64,000 nucleotides of DNA, from positions 1 through 64,000 of the forward strand of contig DMXI01000199.1 in NCBI GenBank assembly GCA_003483885.1, written 5' to 3'. Both the position numbers and the translations under genes were made by a program. A model generated the notes under the pieces. The model ran no database searches. It saw only the letters and a program-made list of their open reading frames with translations, and was not told the DNA's origin. The DNA comes from Microscillaceae bacterium (lineage in GTDB: Bacteria > Bacteroidota > Bacteroidia > Cytophagales > Microscillaceae). This document shows, one piece after another, positions 37,644 through 46,378 of this stretch (the stretch's first letter is position 1; each line of letters begins with the position of its first letter).

Positions 37644-38210
37644 ATGAATATTGCTAACTTATTGACTGATTTCTACCTTAAAAACGGGATCCCAGATAAT
37701 GGAGGAAGCGATGACACTACCTTTAAAATTAAAATTTTAGGGCTAAAACTGGAGCTACCTAATCCCAAATTTAGAAGAGAAGCTACCTATATTCACGATA
37801 TTCATCACGTGTTAAACAACTGTGATACGTCCTGGAAGGGAGAAGGGTTTATCTCTGGTTGGGAAGTAGCCACAGGCATTTGGAAATATTTTCCAGTAGG
37901 TTTGCTAAGCCTTTGGGCTATGGGGTATAGCTTGTGGCTGTATCCCATAGCAGTTTTCAATGGGTTTAAAAAAGGGAAGAATAATACAGGGGTTATCAAC
38001 TTGGGATTAGCCAAGGCCGAACTTATGAAAATGGAAATGACAGAGTTGATTAGATTAACTTCCAAACAGAAAGATAAACTCAAAAAAAATCAAGGAAAGA
38101 AAAGCAAGAAGTTTTTACAACTGGCGGAGTTTTTAGGTTGGTCCCTAATTACTCAACTGATACTTTTCTTTCCCCTTATAATAGTGGTACTGGGAATATT
38201 ATTCGCTTAG
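37644..38210 (+). CDS. Coq4-like membrane-associated protein
   Basis: 188 residues. The segment YIHDIHHVLNNCDTSWKGEGFISGWE has an HDxxH motif followed by a conserved acidic stretch, as in Coq4-like proteins, which bind a metal and act in ubiquinone synthesis. Three hydrophobic segments (about 88-108, 150-165, 168-187) suggest membrane association; a Lys-rich stretch lies between them. Bacteroidota use menaquinone, so a Coq4 role is not implied. The 271 bases before it hold no supported gene. Confidence 0.5.
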   Translation: MNIANLLTDFYLKNGIPDNGGSDDTTFKIKILGLKLELPNPKFRREATYIHDIHHVLNNCDTSWKGEGFISGWEVATGIWKYFPVGLLSLWAMGYSLWLYPIAVFNGFKKGKNNTGVINLGLAKAELMKMEMTELIRLTSKQKDKLKKNQGKKSKKFLQLAEFLGWSLITQLILFFPLIIVVLGILFA

Positions 38211-38223
38211 CAACTACGTAGTT

Positions 38224-39951
38224 TTACTTTTTCATTTTTGCAATCGCCGGAATGATATACTTTGGCATAATTTCCTGACTATACTTTTTCCAAGCATAAT
38301 ATTGTGAATAATTACCCGCATTGAACGCCACTACCAGATTGAGCTTGGGTACCCCAAAAATGAGTTGCCCTCCATTACCCGAGGCATAAAAAGCAGTGTA
38401 TTTTTCACCGTCTACTTCATAATGCTTAATCCACCAATTATAACCATAGTTGTTGTACTTTTCGCCATTCATGGTACTATAACCTTGGGTAGCTTCTTTC
38501 ACCCATTTTTTAGAAATAATGCGTTTGCCTTTCCAGGTACCTTCGTTTACAAAGAGTTGCCCAAACTTGGCCAAGTCACGGGGACGCATATAAATACCTC
38601 CACCTAGATATCCATTATTTACAGGAGTCATATTCATGACATATCGCTCAATGCCTAGAGGTTCAAACAAGTTTTCGTGCAAAAACGCATAAGTAGGTGT
38701 TCTCGAAACATTGCTTACAATTTGCCCCAATACATTTACTCCTCCACTACAATACAATGCTTTTTCGCCTGGTTCACGCACCATAGGCAAGTCTAAGGTA
38801 TATTTTGCCCAATCAGGTTGCTTGTCCTGATTTTGCATGCGGTCTTCGTTGCCAGGAGATTTATAAGTCCCGTCGTTGCAGGCCAAACCCGTAGCCATCG
38901 TCATCAAGTCGCGAATACGCATCCGTTTTTTGCGGGCATCCAGGTTTTTGATCTGCCCCTTAAACTGCGGAAACAAATCCACCACCTTTTGATCCACACT
39001 AGTCAATAAGTTACGATCCATTGCCAAACCTATCATCGTAGAAGCCAAACTCTTTCCTGACGAGCGAGTATCGTGCAAATGGTCGCGATGGTGGCCATAA
39101 AAATATTCCTCCAATACCAACTGATTGTTATTGGCAATCAATAAACTATGAAGGTTAGGGTATTTTTTTGTCAAAATTGCCTCCATCAGCTCCTTGATTT
39201 TTCCCATATCTGCGCCCGATTTGGCCAGCGAAGCCGTTTGCCAGCCATCATTGGTTTGCTTGGGAGTTTTGTAAGTATAAGTTTTTTGACCAATACGCGG
39301 GGTCATGCGTATTTCTTTAGCGGGATCTACTCTGCGAAATATCTTTCCCTCCATTCCAGCAGCATCAACAGGCATATGCAAAGTTTTGCCATCTTCTGAG
39401 AGTTCACCATTATTCATGGGGCGATTGGGGTTACGGCGACCATATAGCATAAGTTTGCGTCCTTGTTGTACTACCTTGCTTATGCGTATGTATGCACCCA
39501 CATTACGCTCATAGTTGTAAATATATCCCTTGAGTTTACCGGTTTCTTTATCAGTACGGATGACCAGATGAAGGGTGAGTCGTTGGAATTGTACCTCGCG
39601 AGTGCCTTGCCAACCATTGGCCGTTTTGGTGAGTTTTACCGGAGCAGCATACCGATACTGCTTCCAAAAGCCTTTGATGAATTGTTGGTTTTGGGCAAAT
39701 ACCCCATCAAAACTGGCTCCTTTATGCGTTATTATAAATTTGCCTTGTTTGTACTTGATCGGAACATCGGCCTTGCCCAAAGTAGCTTTCCATTGATTGT
39801 CTTGTTTATAAATGCGAAAATCTTCTACTAGTTTTCGGTCGTCTTTCAAGACCACTTTCCAAACTCCCTCGGCGCTAGGTACCTGAGTTTCCTGGGCTTT
39901 GCATTGGGCAGCCAACAGGCAAAAAACAACAAATAAATGAATGATTTTCAT
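38224..39951 (-). CDS. Serine hydrolase with N-terminal domain, paralogue 1
   Basis: 575 residues from the ATG at 39951, which opens a signal peptide (KIIHLFVVFCLLAAQCKAQ); the frame also runs 87 bases upstream but that part overlaps another reading frame. N-terminal beta-rich domain (about 25-210), then a class C-like serine hydrolase domain with SSGK (SxxK) in DTRSSGKSLAS, a YCSGGVNVLG tyrosine motif and a C-terminal SGNGGQ box. It is the last of three tandem paralogues in the same direction and ends 14 bases from the convergent Coq4-like gene. Exported peptidase or esterase; substrate unknown. Confidence 0.83.
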   Translation of the reverse strand: MKIIHLFVVFCLLAAQCKAQETQVPSAEGVWKVVLKDDRKLVEDFRIYKQDNQWKATLGKADVPIKYKQGKFIITHKGASFDGVFAQNQQFIKGFWKQYRYAAPVKLTKTANGWQGTREVQFQRLTLHLVIRTDKETGKLKGYIYNYERNVGAYIRISKVVQQGRKLMLYGRRNPNRPMNNGELSEDGKTLHMPVDAAGMEGKIFRRVDPAKEIRMTPRIGQKTYTYKTPKQTNDGWQTASLAKSGADMGKIKELMEAILTKKYPNLHSLLIANNNQLVLEEYFYGHHRDHLHDTRSSGKSLASTMIGLAMDRNLLTSVDQKVVDLFPQFKGQIKNLDARKKRMRIRDLMTMATGLACNDGTYKSPGNEDRMQNQDKQPDWAKYTLDLPMVREPGEKALYCSGGVNVLGQIVSNVSRTPTYAFLHENLFEPLGIERYVMNMTPVNNGYLGGGIYMRPRDLAKFGQLFVNEGTWKGKRIISKKWVKEATQGYSTMNGEKYNNYGYNWWIKHYEVDGEKYTAFYASGNGGQLIFGVPKLNLVVAFNAGNYSQYYAWKKYSQEIMPKYIIPAIAKMKK

Positions 39952-39976
39952 AAGGTCATACGGTTTATGAAAAAAC

Positions 39977-40153
39977 TCAGGAATTGGGTTTGTTAGCATA
40001 CAAGAGAATCGCCAACCACCACATAAAACTAATGACACACATCGTAAGCAATGTTGGCAACAAATGGCCTTGTTGATGTATGGTGGCCTTTATTCCCCAG
40101 CCTGCCCAAAATAAAGCAGCGCATCCCGATACCCAAAGTTGAATCTTTTTCAA
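39977..40153 (-). CDS. Small two-helix membrane protein with TTG start
   Basis: 58 residues if translation begins at the TTG at 40153; no ATG is available at the 5' end. Two hydrophobic helices (about 5-22 and 32-52) with Trp-rich boundaries and a short polar tail (ANKPNS). It ends 25 bases before the serine hydrolase start, so the two are probably cotranscribed. No family recognised. Confidence 0.4.
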   Translation of the reverse strand: MKKIQLWVSGCAALFWAGWGIKATIHQQGHLLPTLLTMCVISFMWWLAILLYANKPNS

Positions 40154-40210
40154 GGTTTTAAAAATTTCAATGCTCCAAGTAAGCTTGAAAAATACACCTT
40201 TAATAAGTAT

Positions 40211-40236
40211 ACATGACCAATGGCTATATAACTACA
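40211..40236 (-). repeat. 26-bp direct repeat, copy 1
   Basis: A 26-base sequence beginning ACATGACCAATGGC and ending TAACTACA, identical to 44072-44097. Each copy lies 60-75 bases upstream of a transcription unit in the serine hydrolase array (here the small gene starting at 40153). It may therefore contain promoter or operator sequence. Confidence 0.6.
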
Positions 40237-40340
40237 GGAATGGCTATGAGAGAGAAGAGGGAGGGGAAGGGTGCTGGTCAGTAAATGATGTTATACAGGT
40301 CTTCCAGATTACTTTCATTCTGTGGTTAAATGATTGTATA

Positions 40341-40378
40341 GTTATATGGTTCCGCAGTGCATTACGGAACCATATAAC
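40341..40378. repeat. 14-bp perfect inverted repeat
   Basis: Arms 40341-40354 and 40365-40378 (GTTATATGGTTCCG and its complement) with a 10-nt loop, 66 bases beyond the stop codon of paralogue 2. No T-run on either side, so a terminator without U-tract or a protein-binding site are both possible. Confidence 0.5.
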
Positions 40379-40443
40379 AATTTAGCCATCAAAATAAATG
40401 GATTTCGAACAAACTGTGGAACTTCATTTATAAAGAATAAACC

Positions 40444-42174
40444 TTATTTCTTTGTCTTTGCAATTGCCGGAATGATATAATTGGGCATAATGTCAAAAAT
40501 GTAGTGTTTCCAGGCTCCAAACCAAAAATAATTTCCTGCGTTGAATACCGCGACCAAGTTGAGCTTGGGCACTCCAAAAATAAGCTGCCCTCCGTTGCCC
40601 GAAGCGTAAAAAGCCTTGTACTTTTCTCCGCCTACTTCGTAATGTTGTATCCACCAATTGTATCCATAGTTTTTGTATTTGGCACCATTCATTGTGCTAT
40701 GGCCTTTGGTAGCTTCTTTCACCCATTTTTTAGAAATAACTCGCTTTCCCTTCCAGGTACCTTCGTTCACGAATAATTGTCCAAACTTGGCCAAATCGCG
40801 GGGAAGCATATGAATACCCCCACCCAGGTAGCCATTATTTACTGGAGTCGTATTCATCACATAGCGCTCAATTTCCAATGGTTCAAACAGGTTCTTGTGC
40901 AAAAACTCGTAGGTAGGTTGTCGTGAAACATTGCTCACAATTTGCCCCAATAAATTGACCCCTCCAGTACAATACAATGCTTTAGAGCCAGGTTCGCGCA
41001 CCATAGGCAAATCCAACGTATATTTTACCCAATCCGGTTGCTTTGTTTGATCCTGCATGGTTCCTTCATTGCCTGGAGATTTGTCGTCGTCATCGTTACA
41101 GGCCAATCCGGTAGCCATTGTCATCAAATCCCGAATACGCATTTGCTTTTTGCGGGTGTCCAGGTTTTTAATCTGTCCTTGATATTCTGGAAATAAATCC
41201 ACCACTTTTTGATCAACATTGGTCAATAGGTTACGATCCAGAGCCAACCCAATCATGGTCGAGGCCAAACTTTTACCTGCCGAGCGGGTATCGTGGAGAT
41301 GCTCCCGATGGTGGCCATAGAAATATTCATCCAACACCAATTGGTTGTTGTGTACCAGTACCAGGCTATGCAGCCCAAAATATTTTCGGGCAAGAATCGA
41401 GTCCATCAATGCCTGGATTTTATCCATATTAGCTCCGGTTCTTGCCAAAGAAGCAGTCTCCCAACCATCGTTGATTTGTTTGGGTTGAGCGTAAGTATAA
41501 GTCTTTTGACCAAGACGAGGACGGGCTCTCACTTCTTTGTCAGGGTCAACTTTGCGTAAAACTTTTCCGCTCATTCCCTGTATATTGATGGGCATTGTTA
41601 AGATGTTACCACCTTTAGAAAAAGTTCCGCTAAACATAGGTGTTTTGCTATTGCGCCCAAACAAACGCACACGATTACCTTTTGATTCCACCTTTGTGAT
41701 TTGGATAAAATTTCCTTGGTTACGTTCATGGTTATAGATAAAACTGAATAACTCTCCTGTTTTTTTGTTTTTTCTAATGGCAAGGTAAATAGTCAATTGT
41801 TTAAACTGGATTTCTCTGGTACCTTTCCAACCTTGAGAGGTTTTGGTGAGTTTTACTGGAGCCACATACTGATATTGTCGCCAAAAGCCCTTGATCAATT
41901 GTTGGTTGTTTGCAAATGCCCCTTCGAAGTAAGCTCCCTTGCCTTTCCAGTCTATGATAAACTTTCCTTGCGTATACTGCACGGGGAGGTCCGTTTTTCC
42001 CAGCAATGCTTTCCATTGGTTGTTTTGCTGGTAAATTTTGAGAGCTTTGATCAACTCTCGATCTTCTTTGAGTATAATTTTCCAAGTACCCACTGCAGGT
42101 GGTGTATTGGTTTGTTGGGCTTTGCCGATGATAGATATCAAGCAAAGCATACATATCAAATAGTTTATTTTCAT
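40444..42174 (-). CDS. Serine hydrolase with N-terminal domain, paralogue 2
   Basis: 576 residues with signal peptide (about 1-19, ending GKAQQ). Same two-part layout as its neighbours: N-terminal beta-rich region (about 25-210) and serine hydrolase domain (about 240-575) with SAGK as SxxK, YCTGGVNLLG and SGNGGQ. Closest in wording to paralogue 1 (for example NGYLGGGIHMLPRDLAKFGQ). It follows paralogue 3 by 100 bases. Confidence 0.83.
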   Translation of the reverse strand: MKINYLICMLCLISIIGKAQQTNTPPAVGTWKIILKEDRELIKALKIYQQNNQWKALLGKTDLPVQYTQGKFIIDWKGKGAYFEGAFANNQQLIKGFWRQYQYVAPVKLTKTSQGWKGTREIQFKQLTIYLAIRKNKKTGELFSFIYNHERNQGNFIQITKVESKGNRVRLFGRNSKTPMFSGTFSKGGNILTMPINIQGMSGKVLRKVDPDKEVRARPRLGQKTYTYAQPKQINDGWETASLARTGANMDKIQALMDSILARKYFGLHSLVLVHNNQLVLDEYFYGHHREHLHDTRSAGKSLASTMIGLALDRNLLTNVDQKVVDLFPEYQGQIKNLDTRKKQMRIRDLMTMATGLACNDDDDKSPGNEGTMQDQTKQPDWVKYTLDLPMVREPGSKALYCTGGVNLLGQIVSNVSRQPTYEFLHKNLFEPLEIERYVMNTTPVNNGYLGGGIHMLPRDLAKFGQLFVNEGTWKGKRVISKKWVKEATKGHSTMNGAKYKNYGYNWWIQHYEVGGEKYKAFYASGNGGQLIFGVPKLNLVAVFNAGNYFWFGAWKHYIFDIMPNYIIPAIAKTKK

Positions 42175-42274
42175 TTAGTTATATGGTTTAATGGTAAAAA
42201 GGTTTGTGGCTGATTGGGTAGATGATGAAGGTGACTAACCAGTATATCATAGGGCTGAACGATCTTCGTCAGAA

Positions 42275-43999
42275 TCATTTCTTCATCTTTAAAATGGCGG
42301 GGATGATGTAATTGGGCATTAGCTCATCTCTGTATTTTCTCCATATACGATACCTCCTGTAGTTGCCTGCGTTGAAAGCCACCACTAATTGTAGGGAGGG
42401 AACCACAAAAATGAGTTGACCACCATTGCCTGAGGCGTGAAAAGATTCATACGTTTGGTTGCCTACCTTGAAACGATGCACCCACCAATTGTATCCGTAA
42501 TTTTTATAGGGGTGATTGTACATAGTGCTTTGCCCTTTGCCAGTGGCTTGCACCCAGGCTTTTGACAATAAACGTTTTCCGTTCCAAGTGCCCTCATTGA
42601 GATATACCTGCCCAAACTTGGCCAAATCACGGGGGCGAAAGAACATGCCCCCTCCCTGGTAGCCGTGTCCTTTGGGTGTTAAATAAAAGGTAAAACGCCT
42701 AATACCCAGTGGTTCAAATAAGTGTTCATGGATAAATTCATAATTGGGTTTACCCGCCACATTACCCACAATTTGCCCTAATAAATTGACCCCAGCAGAG
42801 CAATAGAAAGCTTTTTTACCCGGCTCATTTACCATTGGCAGGTCTAAGGTGTATTTGGTCCAGTCATCAGGTTCGCGATCGTCATAAAACACATTTTCGT
42901 TGCCAAGCGATTCATCACGGTCGTCGTTACAGTCCAGCCCAGGAGACATGGTCATCAAATCTCGGATACGTAGACGTTTTTTGCGTTCATCCATATTTTT
43001 GATTTGTCCTTTGTATTGCGGAAACAAATCCACCACCTTTTGGTCTATACTGGTCAATAAGTTCCTATCCAGGGCTAATCCAATCATAGCAGAGGCGAAG
43101 CTTTTTCCTGCCGAACGAGTATCATGCAATTGTTCCCGATGGTAGCCATAAAAATATTCTTCCAATACCAGTTTACTTTTATAGGTAATCAACACACTAT
43201 GTAACGAAGGGTATTTTTTGGTTAAAATGGCCTCTATCATTTCCTTAATTTTGCCCATATCGGCCCCCATATCTTTCAAAGAAGCCGTTTGCCAACCATC
43301 ATTTATTTGTTTGGGGCGGGTATAAGCGTAAGTTTTTTGACCAAGTCGAGGTTGCATTCTTACCTCTTTGGTGGGATCTACTTTGCGAAAGACTTTTCCT
43401 TGCAAACCATAATAATGAATGGGCATATCTAAGGTTTTACCATCTTGCGAAAGTGTTCCTTTCAAATTAGGAAGACCATCCAGAGTGACGAATACCTTAC
43501 GTCCTTTTTGCTCCGTTTTTTCAATCCAAATGAATGTTCCCTGGTTACGTTCATGGTTATAAATATGGCTTTTGAGTGTGCCGGTTTTTTGATCTCTGCG
43601 AATGATTAGAAAAAGGGTCAGTTGCTGAAATTGCACCTCTCTATTACCTTCCCATCCTTCGGCCGTTTTCGTCAGTTTTACTGGAGAGGCATAACGGTAT
43701 TGTCTCCAAAAACCTTTGATTGTTTGTTGGTTGTCGGCAAATGCACCCTCAAATTGTGCTCCTGCCTTTTTCCAGTGAATGATAAATTTTCCTTGTTTCT
43801 GTTGTATAGGAAGCGATGTTTTACCCAAAACAGCTTTCCATTCATTTCCTTGTTGATAGATTTTCAAGGGCTTAATTAATTCCCGATCTTTTTTGAGCAC
43901 TATTTTCCAAACGCCTTCTACACTGGGCGTTTTTGTGCTTTGAGCCTGACAATACGTACACAATATCCCGAATACTACCGCTAAATACACTTGCTTCAT
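42275..43999 (-). CDS. Serine hydrolase with N-terminal domain, paralogue 3
   Basis: 574 residues, signal peptide about 1-19 (CQAQS). N-terminal beta-rich domain then class C-like serine hydrolase domain with SAGK, YCSAGVNLLG and SGNGGQ. It is the most diverged of the three (PGLDCNDDRDESLGNENVF, FYLTPKGHGYQGGGMFF) and the first transcribed. Three intact tandem copies suggest expansion by duplication and functional divergence rather than decay. Confidence 0.83.
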   Translation of the reverse strand: MKQVYLAVVFGILCTYCQAQSTKTPSVEGVWKIVLKKDRELIKPLKIYQQGNEWKAVLGKTSLPIQQKQGKFIIHWKKAGAQFEGAFADNQQTIKGFWRQYRYASPVKLTKTAEGWEGNREVQFQQLTLFLIIRRDQKTGTLKSHIYNHERNQGTFIWIEKTEQKGRKVFVTLDGLPNLKGTLSQDGKTLDMPIHYYGLQGKVFRKVDPTKEVRMQPRLGQKTYAYTRPKQINDGWQTASLKDMGADMGKIKEMIEAILTKKYPSLHSVLITYKSKLVLEEYFYGYHREQLHDTRSAGKSFASAMIGLALDRNLLTSIDQKVVDLFPQYKGQIKNMDERKKRLRIRDLMTMSPGLDCNDDRDESLGNENVFYDDREPDDWTKYTLDLPMVNEPGKKAFYCSAGVNLLGQIVGNVAGKPNYEFIHEHLFEPLGIRRFTFYLTPKGHGYQGGGMFFRPRDLAKFGQVYLNEGTWNGKRLLSKAWVQATGKGQSTMYNHPYKNYGYNWWVHRFKVGNQTYESFHASGNGGQLIFVVPSLQLVVAFNAGNYRRYRIWRKYRDELMPNYIIPAILKMKK

Positions 44000-44071
44000 A
44001 CGATTACCTGTTTTATAATTTTACTTTCTACATTTCTAAATTAGACTATCAACGATCCCTTTTTAAATAAT

Positions 44072-44097
44072 ACATGACCAATGGCTATATAACTACA
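44072..44097 (-). repeat. 26-bp direct repeat, copy 2
   Basis: Identical to 40211-40236 and placed 73 bases upstream of the paralogue 3 start codon. Together the two copies bracket the region that carries paralogues 2 and 3. Confidence 0.6.
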
Positions 44098-44151
44098 TCA
44101 ACCGCTATGGATACACTACCAAATGGGATAGATTTTGCCTAAATTGAGGCA

Positions 44152-45843
44152 ATGTTTATAAGAAAAAAAGCGCTTTTGTTATTATTCACCTCAGTGGTGT
44201 TGGTAGGACTTACGATTTGGTCGGTCACTACCAAACGCGATGTGTATGCTTTTGAGGTGCTGTATGGCAGCAACATTTGTTATGCTAAAAACCTACGGGA
44301 ACATTCTTTCGAACCTGACCGCTGGCATGATACATTTTTTCTGGGGTGGCATCACGGGTATTTTGAGCTGGAAGGATTCATAGATTTACCTCAGAATCTT
44401 GAGGCTACTCAGTGGGGAGTGCTCATAGCCATACAAGCAAGTTATAGAGTCTACTGGGATGGCGTGCTGGTGGGCAAAAACGGACGTGTAGGCAAGGACA
44501 AAAAAAGCGAAATCCCTGGAAAAATCAACAATCAATTCATCATTCCCGAACACCTGGTGCGCCCCGGACGACACAAAATCAAGCTAGAACTTTCCAATTA
44601 TCATCGCTCTCGTGATAATACCTTTCGCTTAATCATTGCCGCCCCTTATCAGCAGCTCATCCAACGCCCCCTAATATTTACTGCGGGTATGTACGTATTG
44701 GCCGGAAGCTTTGCCACCATTGCTATTTATTATCTCATACTTTTTATCATTGCTTATCGTCAAACTTCTGTGCTGATTTTCAGTGTTTTAAGCCTGGCTT
44801 TTAGCTTTTTAACCCTATTTAAGCATAGTCGCCCGATATTTATGTATGATTATCCCTGGCACCAAACCCGGCTAATCATATTAGACAATACGGGCTACCT
44901 TATTTGTTATTTGGTGGTGTTGTTCTTTCTGTTCAGGTTTCGTTTTCCTCAGAAAATCCTCACCCTGGCGGTTTTTTCAGTGTTATTGTATTGGATCGAT
45001 ATTCAGGATTTCTATCCTGAGGATGTATATTTTCTATACATCGCGGCTTTGTTTACCTCATTATTAATCATCATTTGGGCGATGGCACAAGGCCAAAAAG
45101 GAAGCCTGGAATCTTTTGCGGGCATATTACCCTGTTTTTTGAGCCTCAACTATTATGATTTCACGCTGTATCTGGGCTTTTTTGGGTTGGTATTGGTCAT
45201 GCTGATTTCACTAGGCGTGCAATTCAAAACCCACAAAAAAGCAGAGCAAGAAGCGTTGTTGCGTTCAGGAAGACTAGAAATAGAACTCCTTAAAAAACAA
45301 TTGCATCCGCATTTTTTGATGAATACCCTTACCTCTATCATTGGCTGGATAGAGGCCGAACCGCCCACCAGTGTAAAATTGATTGAAGCTTTGGCCAAAG
45401 AATTGGATATTTTGCTGGAAATTTCTGCCCATAAACTCATTCCTATTCAGCAGGAAGTGGCTTTGTGTCGCTCACACATTGCCGTGATGCAATACCGAAA
45501 AGCGGGCCAATATGTACTGGAAGTAAACCTAGAGGCTGACAATGCCCTGATTCCCCCGGCGGTGTTTCATACTTTGTTAGAAAATGGCATTAGCCATCAT
45601 CCTCCCGAGGCCGGGAATGTTACCTTTTTACTTACCCAAACTGTGAATAAAACTAAGGAAGTCTATGTTTTTGAATCGAGGTATGCACAAAGCCTGGGGA
45701 TAACCAAAGAAATGACAGATCAGGAGGGGACTGGGCACCGTTACATCAAGGCCCGACTAGAAGAAAGCTTTCCGCAAAACTGGAGTTTTACCCCCGAAAG
45801 TACTTCTCAGGGTTGGCGAGATGTCATTGAGGTCAAAAGATAA
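44152..45843 (+). CDS. LytS-type sensor kinase with extracellular domain (orphan)
   Basis: 563 residues. Membrane anchor (about 8-24), extracellular beta-sandwich sensor (about 30-170, with YRVYWDGVLVGKNG and RPGRHKIKLELSN, like a galactose-binding 7TMR-DISM ligand domain), seven or so membrane helices (about 175-355), then a His_kinase module with phospho-acceptor His in LHPHFLMNTLTS (about residue 385) and an N-box (HTLLENGISHH). No response regulator gene is adjacent. It ends 22 bases from the convergent end of the RiPP cluster. The nearest unpaired LytTR regulator is at 59510. Confidence 0.85.
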   Translation: MFIRKKALLLLFTSVVLVGLTIWSVTTKRDVYAFEVLYGSNICYAKNLREHSFEPDRWHDTFFLGWHHGYFELEGFIDLPQNLEATQWGVLIAIQASYRVYWDGVLVGKNGRVGKDKKSEIPGKINNQFIIPEHLVRPGRHKIKLELSNYHRSRDNTFRLIIAAPYQQLIQRPLIFTAGMYVLAGSFATIAIYYLILFIIAYRQTSVLIFSVLSLAFSFLTLFKHSRPIFMYDYPWHQTRLIILDNTGYLICYLVVLFFLFRFRFPQKILTLAVFSVLLYWIDIQDFYPEDVYFLYIAALFTSLLIIIWAMAQGQKGSLESFAGILPCFLSLNYYDFTLYLGFFGLVLVMLISLGVQFKTHKKAEQEALLRSGRLEIELLKKQLHPHFLMNTLTSIIGWIEAEPPTSVKLIEALAKELDILLEISAHKLIPIQQEVALCRSHIAVMQYRKAGQYVLEVNLEADNALIPPAVFHTLLENGISHHPPEAGNVTFLLTQTVNKTKEVYVFESRYAQSLGITKEMTDQEGTGHRYIKARLEESFPQNWSFTPESTSQGWRDVIEVKR

Positions 45844-45865
45844 GTTGGACGATATTGCCCCAAGT

Positions 45866-46366
45866 TTACAAACTAAATAATCTCTTAAAAAGGGTACGCT
45901 TTTGCAGGACGATTTCCCCACGGGCCAAGAGTAAATGTTTGTAGTGTATTGTTTTTCCAAGGGAGGTTTTGCCCTGGTTAGGTAATTTAAGGGTCACTTT
46001 AAACCGATAATCTTTGGGGCGTGCTTCTTGACCAATGTGCTGTACCGTAGCTTGTAAAGAACCATATATATTGGCTGGGTAACTTACCAGACTTAATTTA
46101 ACTGGTTGGCCTGCCGTGAGTTGATGTAAAAAAGATTGAGAAATGTACATTTCACCAGTAAAAGTGGAGTTTTTAGCGAGCGTATTTTTTTTGATAATGA
46201 CCCTTTCCTGTAAGGTATCGGGGTATTCGATCATCAGCGATATTGCCAGAAAAAACAACCCAATGAATAAAAACAGTGTGATGCCCCAACGAATAAGCCA
46301 ATGAGGCATTTTATCGATGAGTTCTTTGGTTTCCTGACTGCGTTGGTCAACAATAGGTGAGGGCAT
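45866..46366 (-). CDS. Shortened HlyD-like secretion adaptor
   Basis: 166 residues: a cytosolic N-terminal stretch, one membrane helix (about 27-47), and a short periplasmic beta domain (FTGEMYISQSFLHQLTAGQPVKLSLVSYP...GSLQATVQHIG) typical of the part of HlyD-family adaptors that follows the coiled coil. The long coiled-coil hairpin (about 200 residues in ordinary members) is absent, yet the frame is intact. It lies 12 bases after the C39 ABC exporter gene and is its likely partner. Without the hairpin it could not reach a TolC-like channel in the usual way. Confidence 0.75.
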   Translation of the reverse strand: MPSPIVDQRSQETKELIDKMPHWLIRWGITLFLFIGLFFLAISLMIEYPDTLQERVIIKKNTLAKNSTFTGEMYISQSFLHQLTAGQPVKLSLVSYPANIYGSLQATVQHIGQEARPKDYRFKVTLKLPNQGKTSLGKTIHYKHLLLARGEIVLQKRTLFKRLFSL

Positions 46367-46378
46367 ATCAATGGGTTT

